The notes beneath the pieces are model-generated. The model worked only from the letters and a program-made list of their open reading frames with translations, was not told the origin of the DNA and searched no databases. The position numbers were made by a program, and so were the translations under genes. 64,000 nt of DNA from Cymodocea nodosa (lineage: Eukaryota; Streptophyta; Magnoliopsida; Alismatales; Cymodoceaceae), in assembly GCA_036874045.1 (NCBI GenBank), contig CM072345.1:7961501-8025500 (forward strand), given 5' to 3'. Of the stretch, positions 46,230-60,000 are shown one piece after another. Each line of letters opens with the position of its first letter. The stretch's first letter is position 1.

Positions 46230-47950
46230 AACAACTTCAACGATATTGACAATGATGATTTTCCAACGTTTCAATTAGAACAACAATACTCTCAAACTTA
46301 GACTATAAAAATTAGAGCATCTTCGAGTGCTACTAATAAACTTAGAATAAAATCTACTTTATAGTTAAAATTTACAATAATTATGAAAAATATGAAAGAT
46401 GACATTATAATGGAAAGAAGGTCTATTACAACATTTGCAATGTAGACTTCACTTAAAAAATTTTAAGTGGTATAAGTTATTTATCTAAACATTTAATTAA
46501 TTGTTCATCTAAAAATTTTGAAAAAAATAAAATGATTTAAACACAAATTAATGTTAACTCTAAAGGTAAATTTACGATCTTAAGAATGCTAGAAAATTAC
46601 ATGCTAAATTTATTATTGTTCAAAATGTAACTATTAATTTTGTTGTTAGTCAACATTTTCAATATTATATTTTACAAGTTTATTGTCCACAATTTAAAAT
46701 GTTTATATAAATACAACTAAGCAATATATTATTGATTTTTATAATAAACTTAGAATGAAACTAATTAATATAATATGTTTTATTGATACATTTATAACAT
46801 GTATATTTGATATTTAGGAGGATAGAACTAAAATAGGATATATTGTTGATACTATATATTTTATTAATAATAATTGAGTTTTATAATAAAGATTAATAGA
46901 ATTTAGAAGAATAAATTATCCACATAATGTTTAATATATTTTTTACACTATTATGAAAATTTTATAGAATTAAAGAAAAAGTAAATAGTATTACTTTTGA
47001 TAATGCATCTACTAATTCTATAATTATCCCTGTGTTTAAAAGAAAATTAATTCCACTAAATAGTTTTGTTTTATTTCACATATATGTCACATAATTAATC
47101 TTATAGCTCAAATAAATATTTAAGAAATAAAACTTTTTGTAGAAAATATTAAAATTACATTAACTTATATTTTAACTAGTAATAGATGTTAACAAGAATT
47201 TAATCATGTATGTGATTATTTTGGTTTACCACATAAAATATATACAATGAATGTTTCTCATAGGTGAAATTCTTTATATTTAATGTTAAATAATTGTTTA
47301 CCTTATAAATAAGTTATAAAAATTTATTATAATAGTAGAATTGATGATAGTACAACACTATTATATGAAAATGATTTTGCAATAATTAATTAATTTTTTG
47401 AATTTTAAAAATAATTTTATAATGTAATAAAATAATTATCAAAAATATATTATTCTACCTTTGTTTATACAATACACTGTTTATATAATATTGAAAAAGT
47501 TTTTAATAATTATGGTAATTTTTCATTTTTTACACCAATAATTCTAAAAATGAAATAGTATTTTTAAAAATATTAGAATAATATACTTTTATATACATTA
47601 AGTGTTTATTTAGATCCTAGGATTAAAAGAAAAGTTGTTAAAAAATTAATAATTGTAATATAAAATTATTTAAATGTAGAACTTAATATAATAATTTAAA
47701 ATATAGAAAAAAAATCTAAACAATATGTTTAATTTATATGTTACGATACATGGAACATAACAAATACAATATAAAACTTATATATCAAACAACCATCATC
47801 AAATCATCAATTCATGATTTTAGTATATTTGTTGATAATTGTAATGATTTTAGCTTAACAAATAAATAAAAATTAATTACTTTTAATAATTCTAATCATA
47901 ACTATTTAATATAAAAAACTTAATTTTCTAGATTTTGATGTAATTAATTG
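46230..47950 (+). mobile_element. Decayed hAT transposase
   Basis: Plus-strand reading with many stops keeps hAT order. An early Cys/His segment resembles a BED finger (46420-46520). Near 47200-47320 the reading is N-V-S-H-R then N-S-L-Y-L-M-L-N-N-C-L-P-Y-K; the W between R and N is a TGA (47265-47267). Y-x-x-x-C-I-V-L-Y-H-I-C-N-I-like and F-T-P-I-I-L-K-M-K-like stretches lie near 47450-47560, and L-D-P-R-I-K near 47612-47630. Ends were not located. Confidence 0.65.
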
Positions 47951-47999
47951 GCAAATAAGACAAAAAAAAAAAAATTTCATCTTTAATGACTAAAGATTT

Positions 48000-49000
48000 A
48001 CTAACAATTCTAATTTTTTCTTTAACATATAAAAATACATTTAGTATTAGTAGTTAAAGATGATATTTTAAAATTTTTAATGTGTGTTAAAAACTAAGAG
48101 GTTGTTTATGCTCATAGGCAATAACAATAAGATAACTTTGTAGATGAATTTGAAATTTGAAATATTTGAATATAATTATGTAAATCAAATGTAAAAATAT
48201 TTGATGTAATATTTATGTCATAACAAGTATAATGTAATTTTAATTTTAATTCATAAATAAAATAATTTAATTTAATTTTATGACTTGTGTTTGATGAATG
48301 ATAACTTAACGTTAATGTATTAATGTATCATATATTTATAAATGAAATAATTTATTTTTTTATGTTGATTTATTCAAATATGGGCTGAACGAATGTTGAA
48401 ATAATATTTATCCAAATGTTGAAATAATTTATGGGCTGAACGAACCCAACCGATATCACTTGTCATCGATTATTGTCAATAATGATTTCATTAAATATTT
48501 ATTTTTCACCATTTTGTCCTTTTTTCACATTAATCTTGGTTTACATAAAACCTACAAATCAACAAAATTAATCGATTAAATCATTGTAGTTTATTTATTA
48601 TCAAGCATTGCTATTATTTATATATGTACGTGTATAATCTACACAGACCAAGATTAATACGAGGAAAGGTAGAAGGGTTCAAAAAATATTAAATAAAGTT
48701 GTTAATAATGACACCTGACGACAGGTAATGATAATAACATACATGGAACCAAACTCGTATAAAGAAAATATAAAGACAATTTTGCTTCTTCTTCTTTTTT
48801 TTAAGAAAAAAGGTAGGAACAACTTCAATAGGCTGCCTTAAAAATGTCAATTGGATTGGTCCCAACCAGCACGACATAATTTAATTGCACTGTTAATTGA
48901 CCAGACATAATTAACTCCTTCGTAGAATTGAAACGCGCACAATTCAGTACGAGCACATGAGTTAATATGGACCAATTAAATTCTTTATAAATTCAGATGT
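48000..49000. other. AT-rich intergenic
   Basis: No gene recognised. GGGCTGAACGAA occurs twice about 50 bp apart (around 48380 and 48432), a small local duplication. Confidence 0.4.
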
Positions 49001-49029
49001 TTGATTTAATAATTCGACACCTCGTTCTG

Positions 49030-49390
49030 GAAATGGGTTAATAATAACCTTTTTGAAAAATCAGATGTCCGATTTTCTATTTCAATATTTAAACTAGAGA
49101 AAACAGAGATAGGCTAGAGAACACCAAAACGAGCTTTCTGGTGACTAATATTGGTGACCTTTTTTAGGAACAGATCAGTCCATGGTTAGTTTTTTAGTAA
49201 ATTGAATGTAAGATTTTCTTATCTGGGTGGTCTAATTTAGATAGAAGATGTCAATGACAGTTTAAAAAATGTCAACGTAGACTTCTGATTAACCAATATT
49301 CGTAGTCCTTTTTAGCAACAAACTAGTTGATGGGTAGTTTTTTAGGAGATCGAATGCTTGATTTCTTATTTCAAGTTAGTCAACAGCTAT
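49030..49390. repeat. Diverged tandem repeat, period ~155 bp
   Basis: Blocks around 49110-49225 and 49270-49385 share ACTAATATTGGTGACCTTTTTTAG versus ACCAATATTCGTAGTCCTTTTTAG, and TTAGTTTTTTAGTAAATTGAATG versus GTAGTTTTTTAGGAGATCGAATG. A partial third unit lies at 49030-49085. Confidence 0.6.
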
Positions 49391-49774
49391 TTTCGTTACA
49401 AAATAAAACGTTCGTTCTAACGCGACGGAATATAATCTAATATGGTTAAGTAGTGTCATCGATCGGCATGATACAATAGAAATAGAAGTAAACTATGGGT
49501 CATACTTGATGGGTCACCTTTTTCTTTTTTTTATATATATATGATACAACACGACCTAATATAAATGGTAACCAAATCTGAAGTCTAATGGGCTGTGCCA
49601 GGCCTTTTGGCACTTTAAGATTAGTCTTGTGCTCATTTCTGGGTTTCTTCAAATATTATTCCAGTAAGTAAATATTTGACTTTGTCAGATGATAATCTAC
49701 AAGAACAATAAAGTTTGTCATACGTGTCGTGGTTGTATTTTGACTTATTTAAATCTTAAAATAAAATATCATCT

Positions 49775-51720
49775 ATCGTATTTAAAGGAATAGCCTATTT
49801 TTATTGGAAATCTATAATATTTTTCGTTGTAATCGTTTAAAACCACGTATCGTTGGATTTGATCTTAATATCTACTTTTCAGGACAAATCATGTGATTCA
49901 AGAGAAAACACAAAGGTGCGATTTTATGAGAGAAATAAGTACACGATCGAAAGTAACAAGTTGAAATATATTTACACTACAATAAGTGTAAACATCAGGG
50001 GTATTATAGTAATTTTTCCTTTTATTATTATTATTTTTGATTATGAAACCAAAATTTCCCATCAATCCCATGTTTTTTCCTTGCACGTCTCCTGTTTTTC
50101 CACTCGCCTCTTCCTCGATTATATATTCGTCGAATCATTGAGCACGTGAAAGAGTTGGTGTGATGGATGACGATTTCAACTAAGTCATATTTAAAGGAAT
50201 AGTCTATTTTCTTTTAGATATCTATAATATTTTTTTGTCGTAACTGTTTAAAATCATATATTGAATTAAAAGTAACGAAATAATAATACGTGTCTAAGTG
50301 ATTTTATGAAAGAAATAAGTATACGATCAAAAGTAAAAAAATTAAAAACATTTATGTTGTAAAAGTGTAAACATCAGGGGTATTATAGTAATTTCTCCTA
50401 TTATTATTATTATTATTATTTTGATTATGAAACCAAAAGTTTCTGTCGATGCCTTATTTCTTCCTCGTGCATCTCCTATTTTTCCACCTGCCTCTTCCTC
50501 GACCTAGCGGTGAGACGACCGTATGCATGTCAAATCATCAAGGGCGTGAAACAGTCGGCGTGATAAATGATGATTTCAGTGAATCATATTTAAAGGAATA
50601 GTCTATTTTTGTTGGATATCCATAATTTTTTTTTTGTTGCAATTGTTTAAAATCATATATTAAATTAAAAGTAACAAAATAATACGTGTCTAAATGATTT
50701 CATAAAGAAAATAAGTATACGATTGAAAGTAACAAGTTGAAATACATTTATATTACAATAAGTGTAAACACCAGGGGTATTATAATAATATCTCCTTTTA
50801 TATTTTTTGATTATGAAACTCCATCGATCTCCTATTTCTTCCTTGTGTTTGTCTCCTATTTTTCCACCCGCCTCTTTCTCGATTCAGCAGTGAGATGACC
50901 ATATATTTATTGAATGATGGAGCGTTTTGAAAACTTAGTGTGACGAACAAAGATTTCGGTAAGTCATATTTAAAGGAATGGTCTATTTTTGTTGCAATAG
51001 TTTAAAATTATATATTAAGAGAGGGTTAGTATAAAAAGTCATGGAAAGTAAAAAAAAGTTTAAACTTTTTTTATTATAAGTCATTAGTGTACGTATCAAT
51101 CGATGAAAAGAATTTCAGAGAATTTTCATTTATATAACACATCTACTTTCCGATTCCATTGATTGCTTTTCCACCTCCTAATTCTCGAAATCTCGACATT
51201 GAAACCTCATACATTGAAATTTTACATGTCATGATTTTTCGTCATCAAAACTTTTCGTTTGAACTTTCCTTTATATATTAAATTTTTCTTAAAATTTTTA
51301 TTTTCTTTTCCATCAGAATTTTTTATCGTATATTAACACCACTTAAATTAAAAGTAGCAAAATAATACATGTTTAAGTGAATTTATGAAATAAATAAGTA
51401 CATGATCGAAAGTAACAAGTTTAAATGCATTTATATTATTTTTTTGATCATGAAATCAAAATTTTCTGTTGATCCCTGTTCCTTTCTTGCACATCTTCTA
51501 CTTTTCCACTTGCCTCTTATTTGATTCAGTGGCGAGATGACCATATATTTGTTGAATAATGATTTCGATGAGTCATCCTTAAAGGAATAATCTGGATGGA
51601 TATCTATGATATTTTTTACTGTAATTGTTTAAAATCATATATCGAATTAAAAGTAACGAAATAATACATGTCTAAGTGATTTTATGAAATAAATAAGTAT
51701 ACGATTGAAAGTAAAAAAAA
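49775..51720. repeat. Tandem array, ~400-bp unit, about five copies
   Basis: The anchor TTTAAAGGAATAG recurs near 49781, 50190, 50590, 50970 and 51579. Each unit then has TTTAAAATCATATATT, GATTTTATGARA-ATAAGTA, GTAAACATCAGGGGTATTATAGTAAT, a TTATTA run, CTCCTATTTTTCCACC and GTGAGACGACC in the same order. Steps are about 410, 400 and 380 bp, then about 610 bp where unrelated sequence (51010-51340) interrupts. No coding capacity. Confidence 0.85.
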
Positions 51721-53920
51721 TACATATTTTTATACAATTCACTGAGAAGTGATGACTATACCGAGAAAAAAGAAAAAAAAAGGTTAGCCTGCGAGAATAC
51801 AAGATTTGGTCAAAGAATAAGTTGACACTCATAAAAGATAAGATGTGGGTTGAAGATCTGGGTGAAAAAAGATGGCCTACGATTCATGAATAGATTTTCT
51901 TTTCGGAAATGATTCGTCTTTCTAATCTCGTGAAATTCAAAAAATAGGACGATGACTCTTCATCATAAAACTACAAAAGCTTGTGTAATTATTATTATTA
52001 TTATTTAAAAAAAATCGTAGTTATTAACGTCGTAAAGTGGTTGCGTTCACGTTCCCAGTTTGTAACAATAATTCAACGAACGTGCATAAAAAATATTCGT
52101 TACGTGGTCTTCCACTCCATCTACAGTTTCCTTTCGTCAATTTGTATTTTCGCGCCAACCTGAATTGAAATGTTTTTCCTACGTGGACTAAGAAATGCCG
52201 GCATTATTATTGTTTATCATCATCTTACTTCGTCCGAATCATCATCTCGTTTGAATGGTTCCACGCGTCTTTTCGATTATAAATTTTAGTTAATATATAA
52301 TGAATGTCTTTACAAGTACAGAAATGTCAACCGTATTATTGTCACCGGAAATAAAAGTTCTACGTGGTTATCGGTGTAATTTAACATAAACTCTGTACGA
52401 CGATAATTTTATTCTTTCACGGTCAATTAATTCTGAGATAATCTTTTAATGTAATATTGAAGTAGATCTACATATATTTATCTATAGATCGTTTGTAAAT
52501 AAAAATAAAGTCACAAGTCGGAAAAAAAGTCCTACCTTACTAACAGCGATGTTACCGAAAGTGTCGACATAAGATGTATTCGCGCGATTTACTTAAGGGA
52601 TAAAATAGTATGTCAAAAAATAATTTAATATATTATTTTTTTAAAATTCTATCAAAAAATATTATGAATATCTACATTTATATTTTTCTCTTATAATTGT
52701 CAGCATCTTTGCTACACACATTTAATTACGAATATTTTAAAATGTGAACTTTTTTTTTGATAAGGCTCGACTCTACTTTAATATTCCCTTGATACGAATA
52801 TTTTTCCTAGATTTTGTTCGTGGCATCTACGATCTTATTTAAGAATTAATTTCGGTGTTTTCCGTTCGATCGAGTAAATAAGAGTTGAAATATATTTTTT
52901 TCCCCCAAAAAATCATAAGTTGCGCGCACGTAGTTTTATTTATTTACTCAAAAATATGCCGACCGTGCTCGTCGTAACCACGACGAGGTCTTATCCGCTT
53001 CATTTTAGCGTAACAATAAATTAGTGAAATTAATCAGTCATCTGTTTTATTATAAAAATAAGATATTTAATTTAAAATTAAGTAAAAGTATTATCATTCT
53101 AAAAATAACTTCTATCAATCTTTATGTTAGTTCATTTTTTTAAAACTTCCGGATAAGTTATTTACCCAATAAATTTTCAGAAACTAGTATTTCAGAAAAA
53201 TATTTTGATTTGATATGCTGGGCGATTTCTTTTATCAAGTAGCATGACTTATGATTAATTTGACATGCCCTCGAGTGGAAAATTTTTTTTGCCAACAAGT
53301 TTTTTTATTATTAAGATAAATTTTTTAATGATGAGTAGAAACTTAAGGATTTTAATTCACGTTAACGGTAAATGTTTTTTTGTCACTACAAAAATATATT
53401 TTGGATAATTTTACCCACAAGTCGACGATTTTTTTTATTTAAATACTTTAAAATAAATCTTTTTTTCATGTCATATATCCACCGAAGAAGTCGACGAGGC
53501 TTCTCTTTAGATTTAAATTTTCAGGTAAGTTCGAAATTTCAAATTCACGTGGTGGGAAAAAGTTGCGCAATGGAGAAAGCTTGATTTTAATTTCTAAATC
53601 ATAATTTATATATCTGAACCTAAAGATATCATCAAACAGATTTCCTCACGAGTTTGTAAAATATCATCCATCATTAGAAAAAAAAAGTGATTTTAGAAAA
53701 TTAAAGGTTAGAACACACGAGTGTATACTACGGTAATAAAAAAAAGCTTATATCATTGTCGATCGCAAGTTCAAATACTTGCAAAATATCTTTGAAAAAG
53801 TTAAAAATAGAAAAATAAATTACGAAGAAAAAGTCAAAAAAGGAAGAGGAGTCATCGTTAAGTCGTTTTTTTTTTGTAAAATCTGTTGGTGGCTCTTTCA
53901 CTTCCCTCCTCTTGTTCTTC
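51721..53920. other. Upstream region of the ABCG gene, AT-rich
   Basis: No gene or defined repeat recognised. Must include the ABCG promoter. Confidence 0.4.
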
Positions 53921-53930
53921 TTCACCTTCC

Positions 53931-53980
53931 TCTTCTTCTTCTTCTTCTTCTTCTTCTTCTTCTTCTTCTTCTTCTTCTTC
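53931..53980 (+). repeat. (CTT)n microsatellite in ABCG 5' leader
   Basis: About 16 uninterrupted CTT units, 100 bp upstream of the ABCG start codon. On the plus-strand transcript this is a CU-rich leader. Confidence 0.9.
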
Positions 53981-54084
53981 ACCGTTCCCCATTCTGCCAC
54001 TCCGTTATTCCTCCACCTTCCTCCAAGCTAGTCCTATCCCTCCTCTCAAGCTCCGCCCTCTCCTCCCCATTGATGTGCCATGCG

Positions 54085-57000
54085 ATGCGACCCGACAGCG
54101 GGACGAAGGCGGCTGCGGCCGTGCTGCTGCTTGCAGTCGCCGTTTTCTTACCGACTGGGTTGTGCCAGAGCGCGATCAGTAGAGACACGGGTCAAGACGA
54201 GGGAAACGAGGCTCTGACGCTGTACATGATCAGCAACTTCTACAACAACCTCGAGAATCTCACTGGCGTCCTCAAAAGTGAAATAGGGGACGAGTTCGAC
54301 TACTGCATTCTTGACTGGTACGTGACGAGATCCCTCTAATAATTTGTATAGAGCTTCCATGGATTTACTGATGTCGTTGAATCGTTGTTGAAAGCGTTCT
54401 TTGTTTGCCTTGCTACTTGTGGTTTTCCATAGGAAGAAGGATTGGAACGAGGCGTTTAATTTCTCGGAGGATTTGGCGTTTTTGTCTAACTGCTTCAGGG
54501 AAACAAACCGCGGTACGATTACCCGTGGAAGGATATGTTCTCTCAGAACAATTTCCATAAACTCCCATTCATTTTTTATTTCCAGAAAATGATTTAGCAA
54601 AGTAATCTGGAGTATAACTGCATTTCAATATTTTGGATTTGCCTGGTGTTCCCCTCTCGTACTGTCGTATAATATGACAATTCTAGCTTCGAAAATAAGG
54701 TTTATACGAGCTTGGTCAGACCAAGCAATTTGTTTGGTTCACTTTCTATCGTTCTCTCTGATAGTCTTCCTACCAATAAGGGATACATTTCAAGTATTTG
54801 TAGCACTGGGCGGAGGACAGGGGCTTATCAAAAATACATAAAATTTTAAATGACGATCGAACAAGCTTATGAAAATTTTTTGGCAAAAAGTTGCATAATT
54901 ATTAATGGATCACATGGTTTGATTAGAGTTTGTGAACCAAACTGAATCCTATCAATTTTAATCATTTAGTTCTATTTTGTATGTTTTGTAAAGATTTTAT
55001 TGTTTAACTTGATTCCTAACTTATGCAATCAATACCTAACTATTTTAATATGATTCCTTTGATGCTGCTCAAAAAATGTTACATATGTGATATATAATAT
55101 ACATATATATTCCACTTGTAAATATTTGTAAACGTTATTTATTTATTTTATGATGATATAATGGAATAAATAGTTATTCATTAGACTTTGGATATTTAGA
55201 TTCATACCAACAAAATAAAAAATTAAACAAAAAGGAAAAAATAGATAAGAAATAAAAGGTACTCCTGAAGTTGAAACATTATTATTCATATTCGTGTTGT
55301 GACATCAATCTGAACCTTCTAGTTTGTTGGTATGTAGACCACCTTCTCAAAATCTTCTTTCACAATGATTATCATTCCTTGCCAGTCTACAAATGACACC
55401 ATCATAGGATCACAGTGTAAGTTGACATTGCAAATATTGCACGATAGTCTATTGTATCATGCTGTCTTTCATCTCCTTCGTTTTCATTGTGAATTTTTGC
55501 CATACCCAAGTCCTCCTCGACAACATTGAGACTTAGAGTGTTGTAAAGGATAGAACCAAAGAGCAAAATTAGTGTGTTGAGACTTAAGAGTTGGAGATAA
55601 TAGATTGAGAGAATAGTCTCTCTCTTTTAAATTCCTTTTTTACAGGATCGGTATATCATCCCTAGACTTTCCACTCATTTCCAACGGCAGCTAGCTGATA
55701 GCATTAGGAATACAACAGATATGATAGTCAGTCCTTGTCCTAGTCCGTGAAGCTTCACCACATTCACTATGAACTCCTGAGCATAACCTTGGTGTGAGTG
55801 CAGATATCTAATTGGAACAAAGTGACTGTACTTAGTTAAATCTATCCAGCATTACAAAAACCAGTAATTTTCCTCTTTAAATTGGTAGTACTTAGGTAAC
55901 CCATCCACCACTACAAAAATCACTGATTTTCCTCTTTAACTCGGTAGTCCAACAAAATCCATGCCAATTCCTTGCTATGCGGAATAGGCAATGGTTGTAG
56001 TAAGCTTCCTGGTTGAAGAAGTCCATCTTATTTCTTTGGCATGTGTCAAACTTTGCACATAGTTGTGGAGGTCCTTAGACATCTCCTTCCAATATACATT
56101 TCTCCTCATTCTTTGATTGGTCTACTCATGTCCTCCATGCCCCATTGTGCTACTGTGGTAAATTCATGAAACAGTTTAGCCTTAAGCTCTGGTGTATCTG
56201 GCACAACCATTCTACCTTTATAAACTAGCACATCATTATACCATTTGTGTTTAAGGCTATTTAGACATCTCTCCTTCCATTATTTCATCAATGTCCACCC
56301 CTTGGGATTCCTTGTACAAATGGTCCACCTCTGTGAACCATTTTGGGACCAGAATTGTGATAGCAGCTAATTTCCCACCGCTCTCCTCTACATTATTTAT
56401 TGATAATCCATCCACAGCCTTATTACTCAGTTCTGCCTTAGCACTCAATAGAAAAGTCTTGTACCATCAACTTTGTGAGGTATTTTTGTTGGTTTGGAGT
56501 ATGAATCTTTTGCGTCATTAATATTTAAGATTCACTTGGTCTATTCTAAATTCTAATGATGAATTTAGCCCCCAACTGATGCTGCTAAAATCACCTCTAC
56601 TCTATAGTAAGAATGTCAATAATTCATTATCATAGGTGAATATATGCAAAATGTTAGTTCAGAGGAGATGCAAATTTTAAGAATGATTAGCAATGAAATA
56701 CAAGGTAAGTTGAAAATGTTTTTATTCAAAATAGAATGAGTTGCATTATTGAGGATAAAATAATAGGAAATCGTGTTCTATGGTTTGGCTACATCCATAG
56801 AAGGCTTATAGGTGTACTTTAAGAAAAGAATAATTAATTAACGTAGGTGAAAATAGAAAGAGGTAGGGGAGGACCAAAAATTACTTGATTTCAAATAGTA
56901 AAAAAATTTCAATTATATAATTTAATGAACATTATAGTTATGGATAAAATAAATGGAAAGAAAGGATTCATGTGATCAATTCTACATACTGGGATCAAGG

Positions 57001-60000
57001 CATTGATTGATTGATTGTTGTCGTTGCTGTTAGGTGGACCAATGCATATTGTATAGTTGATTTGTAAACACAACTATTGGTACACCCATACCTGAGTCAG
57101 AAGCATCACAGTCTATCACAGATATTTTGGAATGCTGTCTTAGTTTAATCTGATTGTTGGTATCCCCTTTTTCCAACAGCCTGGTAAGAGGCTCTGCAAT
57201 CTTACCATATCCTTGAATGAATTTCCTATAGTAACCAGTTAGCACCAAAAATCCCTTAGATCTCTGTATGACTTAATTCATTATGTAGGATCAACATTCC
57301 TGGAAGTTCTATTCAAAAGAAACTTCTCAGAAATGATCCTCAGTTTTCGCTTTTTCTTCAATTATTTCTATTAACACATCACACTGCTTAAGTTAATCAA
57401 AGTGCTTTGTTTTGCATATCCATTAGAGTAAAAATATAGGAAAACTGCCTTTGCACCAAAGTATGCATTCTCTTTTCATGGATCCTTAAACACATAAGTC
57501 TTGGATTGAGCTTACAGAGGATGATATTATCAATGCCACATGGACACAATTTTGTTTGAACAATTAAAATTTCTACACTATTTTAATTCCATTAGATTTG
57601 ATCTCTAAGTTTAACTCATCTATTGGTTGAGAAAACTAAAAGGCCCAATTGAGACCAGTCCAGATGACCACATGTTTCATTAGTCTTTCAATTTATCATG
57701 AACTTAAATGTGTGTTTGTTGTGTAAGATACTGTCTGTTTAATTTTTATGTTGCATAATACTTTATCTGATGGTTTTTATGCACACGATGTTTCATTGGA
57801 GATATGTAGTTTGTTCCCAAAACTTGCATTTTATATGCACGTGAGAGTGTGAACAGGACATTGACATGCTGTAATTTCAATATATTCCCTGAGTACATGT
57901 TTTTTTATTTTACCTGTAATTTTTGGTTTTGATTGACAGACCTTAAAGGGAGACTATGCACAGTGGCAGAAATAAAATTCTACTTCACTAGGTTATACGG
58001 AAATGGAATGACAAGTAACTCCTTAAGACTCAACAAGAACTGCAATTTAACCTCTTGGGCCCCTGGATGTGAGCCAGGATGGGCTTGCACTGTTGGAGAT
58101 GTACAAGTTGATCTGAAAAACTCCGTGGTTATTCCTGACAGAAATCTTGGTTGTCAACCTTGTTGTGAAGGCTTCTTCTGTCCTCATGGCATCACATGCA
58201 TGATACGTAAGGCTTTTGTACATGCCTCAGTTCCATTTGTAGTTTATATTTTGATGCCACAGATACAATCTTTGTCAGTATTGGGCCATTCCAACATTTT
58301 TTACTTTGACGGAATTGCTACTAAGTTTCTGCATTTTTCTACTCATTGTTCTGTTTTTCCTTAAGTTGCTGTAAATGCTAGCTGCTAATCTTTATTTGAG
58401 TTTCCTTTATACCTTTACTCCATAGTGGCACACTAGACATTCATCATGTATTGTATAATATTTGTCCTTAGTTTGGGAAAAGTGACATGCTGCTTTACTA
58501 CTAACTTCCCATCTTTTTCCTCTTCCATATTTGAGTTCCTGATTTTCCATTTTCCACAGCATGTTTTGCAATTAATACAGAAATAGCAAATATAAGACAT
58601 ACTTGTCGAGGCTCAAGTTCCTAACATTGGCCAAGGGCAGCTTGGCATGTGTTACCTATGCAACAACTAGGTGCCATGTATGTGACTATGTACGTTGATG
58701 TAAGATAAAGGCCATGTATGTGCCTATGTACGTTGATGTAAAATGTGTTAAATGTATGTATGATAACACTAAATCAGTTATTAGTTACTAAAATTCATGC
58801 AAGTAAGAAAAAAGGTCATGGTGTCTAGAATTTGTCAATAAAAAAATAATAAATGCATACAACAACAATTTGAGCCATAATTCTACTATATGGGGTTAAC
58901 TAAATGAATCCTTTTCTTTTAAGTATTTCTATCTATTATTAAATATTTAGTTAGATTATATAAATTTAATTTTTTTTTACAATTCTTATCCAAATAATTT
59001 TAGATCTACCTTTACTTTTTTTGCACTAATTAATTCTCTTCTCCTAACTAATGCATTCCTTAGTCACCTAAGAATATAATTAAATTATTTAAGTTGATTT
59101 TCTCTCATCTTCTATAGGTGCAACTCTTACTCTATTTTTAATAAAATCATTTTTAAGTGTATCCTTTATGGTATTACTACTCATTCGTCTAAATATACAC
59201 ATTTCAATAACAATAATTTTTTACATATGGTCATGTTTTACAGCCCAACATTCTAAACTATAAAATATAGTTGGGAAAATAACAGTTTTATAGAATTTTC
59301 TTTTTAATTTTAAGGGTATTCTCCTATCATACAACACTTTTGAAATATTTTTGTATTTCATCCATTTTACTTTACTCTTATGAATAACATCTTTTATAAT
59401 TTCAACATTGTTATTTATTATAAATCTTAAGTATTTAAAAGTCTTGCTTTTATTGATCTCATGGTCATTTAAGTACATATCTTCATCATTAATCCTATTT
59501 TCAGTGAACCTATATTTTATATATTCAGTTTTTGACCTACCCATTCTAAATCATTTTGGCTCTAAAATATTTCTTTATAATTTTAATTTAGGTCGAATTC
59601 TTAACTTACTTTCATCAATTAAAAATATGTCATTAATAAATAGGATACACTAGGATATTTCTTTTTGAATTTTCTTGGTTATTTTATCCGTAACTAAGAT
59701 GAATAGATATGGATTTAGAAAGGACCTTTGATGTAAACCTATGTCTATTGGAAATTTCCTAGTTTCTTCTCCTATGGCTTTAACATTAGCTACCCTTTCA
59801 TACATATCCTTTATAATATCAATATATCCAATTGGTACCTCATTTCTTTCTAAAACTCACTACAATATATTTTTAGATATTCTATAATAAGCTTTTTCTA
59901 AATCACTGAAAATCATATAGAGGCTTTTTTCTTAACTCAAAATTTCTATAAATGAATAGCTTCTATTATTGAACTACTCAACGCCTACTCAAATTGATTT

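Noticed and set aside
53779-54084. Upstream extension of the ABCG exon 1 frame
   Set aside because: In frame only because the (CTT)n tract reads as Leu; the signal peptide begins at the ATG near 54073-54085.
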